Source: an uncultured Odoribacter sp.
GTDB taxonomy: Bacteria > Bacteroidota > Bacteroidia > Bacteroidales > Marinifilaceae
Direction: 5' to 3'
Length of the DNA stretch: 5,767 nt
NCBI GenBank assembly: GCA_934725835.1
Contig: CAKVCR010000194.1
Coordinates: 1 to 5,767 of the forward strand
Part shown: piece after piece, positions 1-5,767 of the stretch
Layout: the number at the start of each line of letters is the position of its first letter
Position numbering within the stretch: the first letter of the stretch is position 1
Notes under the pieces: model-generated
Told to the model about the DNA's origin: nothing
The model's database searches: none
What the model saw: the letters and a program-made list of their open reading frames with translations, nothing else
Position numbers and translations under genes: made by a program

Positions 1-490
1 CAATGCTGTACTACACCTGAACCTGCGTGATGCTGCGGTAACTCATAAACAAATACTAGATGTCAATGGTAAGAAAATCAGAATTACCGTTCCTGCAGGT
101 ATTGCTGATGGACAAACAATCAAACTGAACGGACAGGGAGGTCCTGGTATAAACGGAGGCCCCGCTGGTGATTTATATATCACATTTGTCATTGCAGAAG
201 ATCCGATATATAAACGACATGAAGACAATCTATACATGAATGTTTCTATCGATTTATACACAGCCATCTTAGGTGGAGAGGTTATCATAGACACTCTCAA
301 TGGAAAAATCAAGCTAAAGGTTAAACCAGAGACCCAAAACGGAACAAAAGTTCGCCTGAAAGGTAAAGGATTTCCAATCTATAAAGAAGAAGGGAAATTC
401 GGGGATTTACTGATTACTTTTAATGTAACACTTCCTACAAACCTGACAGACAAACAAAAAGAATTATTCAAAGAGTTGCAAAACTCTTAA
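1..490 (+). CDS. cbpA: CbpA-like class B (type II) DnaJ co-chaperone, C-terminal part, 5' truncated
   Basis: This is the C-terminal half of an Hsp40 co-chaperone that delivers unfolded client proteins to cytoplasmic DnaK. The reading frame is open from base 2, giving 162 visible residues before the TAA at 488-490; the J domain and Gly/Phe linker lie outside the window. The visible part runs through the two client-binding beta domains. The end of CTD1 contains VNGKKIRITVPAGIADGQ, then a GQGGPG turn and AGDLYITF. CTD2 contains DLYTAILGGEV, TQNGTKVRLKGKGFP and GDLLITF, followed by the closing LPTNLTDKQKELFKEL helix. CTD1 passes straight from its first strands (LHLNLRDAAVTHKQ) into the VNGKKIRI strand with no CxxCxGxG zinc-finger repeats, which marks a CbpA-type rather than a canonical DnaJ protein. 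The CbpM-like gene 17 bases downstream supports this. An internal ATG at 236 falls inside CTD2 and is not a start. The family call is firm; the symbol follows E. coli naming. Confidence 0.94.
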   Translation, partial: NAVLHLNLRDAAVTHKQILDVNGKKIRITVPAGIADGQTIKLNGQGGPGINGGPAGDLYITFVIAEDPIYKRHEDNLYMNVSIDLYTAILGGEVIIDTLNGKIKLKVKPETQNGTKVRLKGKGFPIYKEEGKFGDLLITFNVTLPTNLTDKQKELFKELQNS

Positions 491-507
491 CATTAAAGCA
501 AATAGCC

Positions 508-828
508 ATGGAAAACGATTTGATTATCATAAGAGAATACTGTGAAAAAAGCCACATAGAACCGGATTTCCTGCTTTCACTGGAAGATGGAGGTTTGATT
601 GAAATTCAAAGAATAGATGGAGAACAGTACTTATTAGCATCTCAACTACGAGAGTTGGAAAAATATTGCCATTTTTATTACGATCTATCGATTAATATTG
701 AAGGTATTGATGTTATACACAATCTTTTGGAAAGAATAGAAGCATTGCAAAAAGAAGTTGCTCAACTACATAAGCACTTACATAGTTTTCGCAATTATGA
801 AAAAATGTTTCCATTAGAGGACATGTAA
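508..828 (+). CDS. cbpM: CbpM-like chaperone modulator (MerR-type helix family), 106 aa
   Basis: This small cytoplasmic protein is the likely partner of the CbpA-like co-chaperone just upstream. In E. coli, CbpM binds the J domain of CbpA and blocks its stimulation of DnaK. The order cbpA then cbpM, on one strand with a 17-base gap, matches that pairing and implies co-transcription. An N-terminal helical region (about residues 1-55) resembles a MerR-type winged-helix fold and includes FLLSLEDGGLIEIQRIDGEQ and a QLRELEKY helix. The family-typical YYDLSINIEGIDVIHNLLER follows at about 58-76. Residues 72-93 form a leucine-rich amphipathic helix that could be a short coiled coil. The length is normal for the family. 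The ATG at 508 is the only sensible start; the 17 bases before it lack a clear Shine-Dalgarno, as is common in Bacteroidota. The protein could be misread as a MerR regulator, but the linkage to cbpA argues for a modulator. Inhibition of CbpA in this organism is inferred. Confidence 0.9.
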   Translation: MENDLIIIREYCEKSHIEPDFLLSLEDGGLIEIQRIDGEQYLLASQLRELEKYCHFYYDLSINIEGIDVIHNLLERIEALQKEVAQLHKHLHSFRNYEKMFPLEDM

Positions 829-861
829 CCAAATGCAAAATACACCATCCACATTAAATTT

Positions 862-903
862 AAATGAGAAATACAAAATAGGTCAATAATGTATTTCTCA
901 TTT
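862..903. terminator. Perfect 14-bp inverted repeat, probable bidirectional terminator
   Basis: Bases 862-875 (AAATGAGAAATACA) are exactly complementary to 890-903, leaving a 14-base loop. The hairpin sits in the 96-base gap between two convergent genes, 33 bases after the cbpM stop and 21 bases beyond the stop of the opposing lipoprotein gene. That position suits Rho-independent termination on both strands. The stem is AT-rich. The T-run after it is short on the + strand (only TTTT at 901-904, partly inside the stem), and on the - strand it is interrupted (TTTAATTTAA). Termination strength is therefore uncertain, and Rho or simple RNA end protection could contribute. Nothing else in 829-924 looks like a gene or a recognisable promoter. 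Confidence 0.7.
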
Positions 904-924
904 TAAGGGGTATGTTATTGTACG

Positions 925-1836
925 CTATTGCGGAATTGTTTGTGTCTTACACTGAAAATCCAAATAAGAAGCATCAACAGCTTTGATATACATAATTCCT
1001 TTTCTGCCATCTGCCAATTTAAATCCTACACAATCGCCTTTTTTTACTGGTAGTTTACCAACAGCATTACTGAAATCAATCGCTAAAATTTCTTTATCCT
1101 TTGCTTTCTTATAATTGACACCGTCTAATTTGACAAGCAACGTTTTACGCATTTCAGTGTAATCGTAATTATTATCCTTTTGTTTTGTAACTAACTCTTG
1201 AACTTCAGGTTCTGACGGAGAGTATATACAGTAACCTTCTTCCTTTGAGGCATAGGCATAAAAATCGATTACATCTACATTCTTTTTGTAATATGTACCA
1301 GCACTAACAAGCCAACCATAGCAAGCATCTTTTTGCGTTGAATAAAATGCATAATTCCTCGATGAATAAGTATTCTTGAAAAACCATGTCTTACCTTCTT
1401 TATAGTTAGCAATTAACATCGTTGCATGAATTGTCTGTTGTCTTCCATTGCTTGCTTCAACCATAAAATCAAGGCTCACACTTTCTCCGGGGAACGGTGG
1501 CACAATAATCGGATATTCGATTATCGCAGTTTTCACATGACGACTCAAATATCCATTAGAATCGACATTAACAGAATCCGCCAAAACTATTGTTGGTAAA
1601 TCAGGCAATGAATCAAGTTCATGACTGACATTTGAAATTACAACTCGTTGCAATCCGCTTGAACTTTGAGCCATCAATTTATACGTATATACATCATTTG
1701 GATTTGCATAAGGTTCATCTACAGCTTCCATCAATATCAAACGTAACTCATCCGTTTCCTCAAAACGTTTATCTATACTATCACAAGCTCCTACCAAACA
1801 AGCCAGCAATACAAAAACAATAAGAATTCTTTTCAT
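925..1836 (-). CDS. SusCD-associated lipoprotein of unknown family, possibly a surface ligand-binding (SusE-like) protein, 303 aa
   Basis: I do not recognise a named family. The N-terminus is a clear lipoprotein signal: Lys-Arg, a hydrophobic stretch, and the lipobox VGAC with the lipidated Cys at residue 18. Cys18 is followed by acidic residues (DSID), which in Bacteroidota is compatible with export to the outer membrane or cell surface. Residues about 28-145 are beta-rich and could be an Ig/FN3-like domain. Residues about 146-303 form a second beta-rich part, beginning at KTWFFKNTYSS and containing DVIDFYAYAS, IYSPSEP and a late segment with LPVKKGDCVGFKLADGRKG. A similar layout occurs in other lipoproteins beside SusCD pairs, but this is a resemblance, not a domain hit. 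Four cysteines (172, 203, 269, 296) remain in the mature C-terminal part. The start lies 22 bases after the SusD-like stop, so it is likely the last gene of that operon; the stop is TAG. No catalytic motif is visible, so ligand binding is inferred from position. Confidence 0.85.
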   Translation of the reverse strand: MKRILIVFVLLACLVGACDSIDKRFEETDELRLILMEAVDEPYANPNDVYTYKLMAQSSSGLQRVVISNVSHELDSLPDLPTIVLADSVNVDSNGYLSRHVKTAIIEYPIIVPPFPGESVSLDFMVEASNGRQQTIHATMLIANYKEGKTWFFKNTYSSRNYAFYSTQKDACYGWLVSAGTYYKKNVDVIDFYAYASKEEGYCIYSPSEPEVQELVTKQKDNNYDYTEMRKTLLVKLDGVNYKKAKDKEILAIDFSNAVGKLPVKKGDCVGFKLADGRKGIMYIKAVDASYLDFQCKTQTIPQ

Positions 1837-1858
1837 AACTTTACAATTAAATTCTGTT

Positions 1859-3298
1859 TCATTCTACATTATAAACAGGGTTAGGCGTCATTAGATTATT
1901 ATAACTAACTTCTTTATCCGGAATTTGCCAAGCTAACTGTTTGTCATCTTGAAATACAGCATTGAACTCTCCCAATAAACGTCGACCATCCGATAATTTA
2001 AGACGAATAGCGGCATAAAATTCAGCACCGCTTTCTAATCCGATTTCACGAAGCGTTTCAAAGAAAATCACTCTCATCAACTCGTCTCTATCTTCATAAT
2101 CCTCTTCTTTCAACACATCATTACCAGAACGTTCTCTCAATTTATTCAAAGGCTCCAAAACTTGGCCAACGGTTGCTCCATTGTAAGCTAAGGCTTCGGC
2201 CTTAAACAAATAAATCTGCGCCAAACGCATATAGAACATGGGACAATTCCCATCTTCCCGCCACAACTTTTTCAATATAAGCGTTTTGACTTTCGAATTA
2301 ATCGATTCATACATTGTGGAATCAAAAGTATATTGAAAACGATTGTCATTTTCAGCATTAAATATTGAATAATATTGTTCAGTCGGCTGATATTTTCCAC
2401 ACATCAACTTCTTGATGCTGCTGACATTCCTATCAACATCAGTTAAAACTTTTTCAGACAAATAACGAGAAAACATCATTTCACTAGAGCCATAACTATT
2501 CTTAAAAACGTCTTCAAAAGTTTTTTCCAAAGCAAAACCATAATCATTAATCACTTCATCCGCTAATTGAGGAACAAGGGAATAATCTTCATCCTCTCCA
2601 CGTAACAACAGAACCTCTATTTTAAAGCCTTTGGCTAACCCCTTGGACACTCTGAATGCATCTTTATAATCGGGAGCTTCATTAATCGCATAATCTAAAT
2701 CCTCCAAAATCATTCGATAAGCATCACGTACTGTTGAACGTTTTATACTATTGTTTTCCAATGTACTTGGTTCTCTACGCATTAAAGGACCAAACTCACT
2801 ATCAATATCCCAAAAGAAGGCATAATGCTTCATTAAGTAGAGCTGTGCAAACGCTCTTAAAAAACGAGCCTCTGCAATAATCTCTTTTTTTCTGTTACCA
2901 ACAAAATGCGTATCTCCAACTTTATCAATTGAATTCAAAACATGATTTGCAGCATTAATCATCTTGCTGCAAGTTGTCCATTTTGTCAACAACTCATCAT
3001 GTTCCGACGGTATAGACATAAGTTCTAGATATCTTTCAAAATTCTGACCTCGATATGTTCCTTGCAACATGCCTAAACGATAAGCATCGTCAACCAAATA
3101 ATATACTGAAAACACTCCGTATCCTCCTAAATACGAATACACTCCCAACAAAGCTGTCTCGGCGGTCGCTTGATCAACAATTACGGTCTCTGCAGAAATC
3201 TGACGCTTAGGCAATTCTTTTTCAAACCATGCATCACAACTATAGATAACTGCAACTAACATTAATGCATATATAATTCTTATTTGTTTCATATTCAT
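1859..3298 (-). CDS. SusD/RagB-family nutrient-uptake outer-membrane lipoprotein, 479 aa
   Basis: This is the lipid-anchored lid of a SusCD transporter. It sits on the extracellular face of its SusC barrel and captures the oligosaccharide or peptide. The signal peptide ends in VIYSC with the lipidated Cys at residue 21, an atypical lipobox (Tyr at -2), followed by Asp. Family landmarks appear in order: the TPR-type helix AEARFLRAFAQLYLMKHY (142-159); STVRDAYRMILEDLDYAI (188-205); RVSKGLAKGFKIEVLLLRG (216-234); RLAQIYLFKAEALAYNG (358-374), matching the family RxAEvyLirAEA block; LNKLRERSG (384-392); FETLREIGLESGAEFYAAIRL (413-433); and the terminal WQIPDKEV...NPVYNV. At 479 residues it is compact for a family often of 500-600. 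The ATG at 3298 lies 5 bases after the SusC stop; an in-frame ATG two codons on (3292) is equally plausible and leaves the signal peptide intact. The tight spacing suggests translational coupling with the transporter. The ligand cannot be read from the sequence. Confidence 0.97.
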   Translation of the reverse strand: MNMKQIRIIYALMLVAVIYSCDAWFEKELPKRQISAETVIVDQATAETALLGVYSYLGGYGVFSVYYLVDDAYRLGMLQGTYRGQNFERYLELMSIPSEHDELLTKWTTCSKMINAANHVLNSIDKVGDTHFVGNRKKEIIAEARFLRAFAQLYLMKHYAFFWDIDSEFGPLMRREPSTLENNSIKRSTVRDAYRMILEDLDYAINEAPDYKDAFRVSKGLAKGFKIEVLLLRGEDEDYSLVPQLADEVINDYGFALEKTFEDVFKNSYGSSEMMFSRYLSEKVLTDVDRNVSSIKKLMCGKYQPTEQYYSIFNAENDNRFQYTFDSTMYESINSKVKTLILKKLWREDGNCPMFYMRLAQIYLFKAEALAYNGATVGQVLEPLNKLRERSGNDVLKEEDYEDRDELMRVIFFETLREIGLESGAEFYAAIRLKLSDGRRLLGEFNAVFQDDKQLAWQIPDKEVSYNNLMTPNPVYNVE

Positions 3299-3303
3299 TC
3301 TTA

Positions 3304-5767
3304 TTATTTTATTGATAATCTAAGCCCTACATTAAAAGTTCTTGTTTGTGGATATGCAGTATAATCAATAGCTGCTCCGGCTATTCTATTAGAGGAGCTA
3401 TAACTTTCCGGATTAGGACCAGGATACTTAGTAAAAGTATGCACATTGTCAATGGAGCCAAAGACTTCTGCAGAACTCAAAAATGACGTTTTATTTATTA
3501 ATTTTGAAGGGAATCTATAAGTCAATGAAATATTTTGCAACTTCAGATATGAGGCATCATGCAGCCAAAAGTCTGTCATTCCATAACTTGGAGCATTCAA
3601 CTTTATTTTAGGATACTTATTGGTCTTATTTTCCGGAGTCCATCTATTCAAAGCCAAATCCAGCAAGTTTTTCGGACGTGAAGGATTAAAATTAAATTGT
3701 CTTCCCTCAGCCTCCCAACTTTTCATATTTCCATAACTAAAAGAGCCTTGCAAGCTTAATGTAAAACCTTTCCAAGAGAAACGTGTTGAAAAACCTCCTG
3801 TAAAATCAGGCAAAGAACTTCCTAAAACAGTCTTGTCTTCATAACAATTACTTGCAAAATTCACAAATCCGTCTCCCGACAAATCCAATATTTTTATATC
3901 TCCGGGAGATAGGACATTATAGCTGAATTTTTGTTGGTACGGTTTATTCGGATTCAATGCTTCACAACGTTCTATCTCCTCCCATGACTGAAATATACCA
4001 TCTGTTTTATAGCCATAAAACAATCCTAACGACTTCCCTTCTTCGATTACAGTATCTCCCAATCTTGCAGAACCCGGAGTGGAAACAAAATGAGCATCAA
4101 GTCCTGTTATCTTATTGATATTTTTTGCTATATCAAAACTAAAACTCCATATCAAATCCCGCTTACGAATGATATCAAAACGAATATCAAACTCAATGCC
4201 TCTATTTTCTATTGCAGCGAAATTGATTTGCGCAGAATTCAAACCAGTACTAGGAGAAAGCGTATAATTATAGAGCAAATCTTTCGTCTTTTTCTTATAG
4301 AACTGCAATGTTCCACCAATCCGACTACCTTTAAAGAATCCAAAATCCAAGCCGAGATCATAAGAAACAGTCCCTTCCCATTTCAAATTATCATTTCCCA
4401 TAGAGCCAGGGACAACGGCCGGTTTCCCCAAATATTCAGCAGAATTATATAAGGTCATCCAATCATATTCTTGTACATATCCCATACCTACTTTGCCGAC
4501 TGCCGCTCTAATTTTCAAAAAATCAACAACCTTGTTTTTCTTAAAAAACTTCTCCTTGCTGATAACCCATCCGACAGCAGCTGCAGGGAAATAACTCCAT
4601 CGACTGTCAGGCGAAAAACGAGAAGAGCCGTCAGCTCGCCATGATACGGTCAATAAATAACGCTGATCATAATTATAATTTGCCCTAGCAACTCCAGACA
4701 CCAATAATGAACGACGGTCATATCCATTCTGTCTCTTAAAAGTAACTCCTTGATATATTCCTGTTTGTGTTTTATCGTCTGGAAAATCTGCAAATGTAAT
4801 ACTATGTCTGAAACGATCCTCCTTAGTTATAGTACCAACGGCTGTAACATCAAAATAATGTTTTTTCAAGCTCTTTGTATAAGCTGCCTGAAACTCCAAC
4901 TTATTATTAGAAGAAGTCATTTCACTTGACGTCAATTCTCCTTTCTGACTTTTAAAGCCTCCACTTCCGGTAAATGTATCGGAAGGTGAAAAATCACGTT
5001 CTTTTTGTTGCATATAACGATACGCATACTTAACATCCAATTGCAAACCACCCAATAATTGTGCTGTCAATCCAACGGAGAGATCTGCAGAAATACTTCG
5101 TGTGACATTATCACGCTCTTTAGCTTCCAACAAAGGATTTGTTTCAAAACGTTCCTCTCCCTGGTAAATGTATTTATGCAAATAGTAAGAGCCATCGTCA
5201 TTAAAGCATGGTAAATCAGGTCGTGCTTCAGCTGCTATACTGAAGTTTTCTGTTTTCCCTCGTTTCATTACGTTTCCACGAAAGGAGATATTGGATTTCA
5301 ACCATGAATTAATGTCATTATTCAAATTCAATGAAAGATTTTGACGACGATTGAAAGTATTCACCAACATACCTTTTTCATCATTAAGTCCCCAAGAGAT
5401 TGAATAGGCAGAAGATTTTCCTCCTCCTCGCATACTTAAATTATGTGTTTGATTTGATGCCGATTGCATTAAGAGCTTCATCCATGGAGTATTTACTTCT
5501 CCAAAATAACCGGGTGCTGTAAAATTTCGGTAATAGAGATAGTCACTCATGTTGGCATAACCGGCTTCTTGGGCTGAATTACGGGTAGCCTCCAACAATA
5601 ACAGCTTAAATTGCTCGGTATTCAACACATTAATATCAGACATCAACTGGCGGGTACCATATGTGTAATTATAGTTTATCAAAGGTTTCTCATTTCTGAC
5701 ACCCCTCTTGGTTGTAATCATAATGACACCTGCAGAAGCTCTTGAACCATAAATAGCAGCAGATGAT
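3304..5767 (-). CDS. SusC/RagA-family TonB-dependent outer-membrane transporter, 5' truncated by the window edge
   Basis: This is the barrel partner of the SusD-like lipoprotein. It imports oligomers across the outer membrane using TonB-ExbBD energy. The frame stays open to the right edge, giving 820 visible residues; the first are SSAAIYGSRASAGVIMITTKRG, the end of the SusC plug domain. The ATG at 5721 lies inside this motif and is not the start. The signal peptide, any carboxypeptidase-regulatory-like domain, the TonB box and most of the plug are off the window. SusC landmarks in the barrel, in visible-residue numbers: NTPW (92-95) followed by NLSMRGGGKSSAYSISWG; WRADGSSRF (376-384) with FPAAAVGWVISKEKFF; GDIKILDLSGDG (622-633), a DxSGDG loop resembling a calcium-binding EF-hand turn; and FWLHDASYLKLQNISLTY (733-750). 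The chain ends TFNVGLRLSIK, a final barrel strand with Lys instead of the usual terminal aromatic. It is the first visible gene of the operon; its promoter and any regulator are upstream of the window. Confidence 0.97.
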   Translation of the reverse strand, partial: SSAAIYGSRASAGVIMITTKRGVRNEKPLINYNYTYGTRQLMSDINVLNTEQFKLLLLEATRNSAQEAGYANMSDYLYYRNFTAPGYFGEVNTPWMKLLMQSASNQTHNLSMRGGGKSSAYSISWGLNDEKGMLVNTFNRRQNLSLNLNNDINSWLKSNISFRGNVMKRGKTENFSIAAEARPDLPCFNDDGSYYLHKYIYQGEERFETNPLLEAKERDNVTRSISADLSVGLTAQLLGGLQLDVKYAYRYMQQKERDFSPSDTFTGSGGFKSQKGELTSSEMTSSNNKLEFQAAYTKSLKKHYFDVTAVGTITKEDRFRHSITFADFPDDKTQTGIYQGVTFKRQNGYDRRSLLVSGVARANYNYDQRYLLTVSWRADGSSRFSPDSRWSYFPAAAVGWVISKEKFFKKNKVVDFLKIRAAVGKVGMGYVQEYDWMTLYNSAEYLGKPAVVPGSMGNDNLKWEGTVSYDLGLDFGFFKGSRIGGTLQFYKKKTKDLLYNYTLSPSTGLNSAQINFAAIENRGIEFDIRFDIIRKRDLIWSFSFDIAKNINKITGLDAHFVSTPGSARLGDTVIEEGKSLGLFYGYKTDGIFQSWEEIERCEALNPNKPYQQKFSYNVLSPGDIKILDLSGDGFVNFASNCYEDKTVLGSSLPDFTGGFSTRFSWKGFTLSLQGSFSYGNMKSWEAEGRQFNFNPSRPKNLLDLALNRWTPENKTNKYPKIKLNAPSYGMTDFWLHDASYLKLQNISLTYRFPSKLINKTSFLSSAEVFGSIDNVHTFTKYPGPNPESYSSSNRIAGAAIDYTAYPQTRTFNVGLRLSIK

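Noticed and set aside
43..312. 89-codon open frame on the - strand opposite cbpA
   Set aside because: It is antisense to the conserved CTD1-CTD2 sequence of the co-chaperone and shows no coding signature of its own.
236..490. Stand-alone 84-residue protein starting at the ATG at 236
   Set aside because: The frame is open from base 2 and the upstream codons encode the preceding part of the same DnaJ C-terminal domain, so this is an internal methionine.
508..828. MerR-family transcription regulator controlling the neighbouring genes
   Set aside because: The pattern and the position directly after a cbpA-type gene fit the CbpM modulator better, and no MerR-type operator with a long spacer is visible nearby.
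829..924. Small RNA gene or promoter in the convergent gap
   Set aside because: Apart from the inverted repeat there is no Bacteroides-type -7/-33 promoter pair that I could support, and the gap is too short to argue for a separate RNA gene.
1632..1823. 63-codon open frame on the + strand opposite the unknown lipoprotein
   Set aside because: It is short, fully antisense to the lipoprotein's N-terminal region, and resembles no known small protein.
4090..4452. 120-codon open frame on the + strand inside the SusC-like gene
   Set aside because: It lies wholly antisense to a strongly conserved barrel region, has no recognisable family, signal or start context, and its composition is what the antisense of a beta-barrel gene gives.

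Overview
The window looks like part of a chromosome from the Bacteroidales (Bacteroides, Parabacteroides or a close relative). The evidence is an AT-rich sequence, a SusC-type TonB-dependent transporter followed directly by a SusD/RagB-type lipoprotein, lipoprotein signals with an acidic residue right after the lipid-modified cysteine, and start codons without a clear Shine-Dalgarno sequence. The species cannot be read from this fragment.

Left part (1-828, + strand): the 3' end of a J-domain co-chaperone of the CbpA type, followed 17 bases later by a small CbpM-like partner protein of the MerR-helix family. They form a cbpA-cbpM pair: a class B Hsp40 that works with DnaK, and a dedicated modulator that in enterobacteria binds the J domain of CbpA. 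This is a housekeeping or stress-response unit.

Junction (829-924): a short convergent intergenic region with a perfect 14-bp inverted repeat. It lies 33 bases after the cbpM stop and 21 bases before the stop of the opposing gene, which suits a terminator shared by both strands.

Right part (925-5767, - strand): an operon read right to left. It holds a SusC-like outer-membrane transporter cut by the window edge, then after 5 bases a SusD-like lipoprotein, then after 22 bases a second lipoprotein of 303 residues with no family I can name. SusC and SusD should form the usual barrel-and-lid complex that takes up an oligosaccharide or oligopeptide across the outer membrane. The third protein sits where many such loci carry a SusE/SusF-like or surface ligand-binding lipoprotein. 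No glycoside hydrolase, peptidase, sulfatase or regulator is visible, so the substrate cannot be assigned. Any regulator (ECF sigma/anti-sigma or hybrid two-component) and the promoter would lie beyond base 5767.

Overall this is ordinary Bacteroidales accessory content. The least explained element is the 303-residue lipoprotein. I found no RNA gene, CRISPR array, insertion sequence, attachment site or frameshift.
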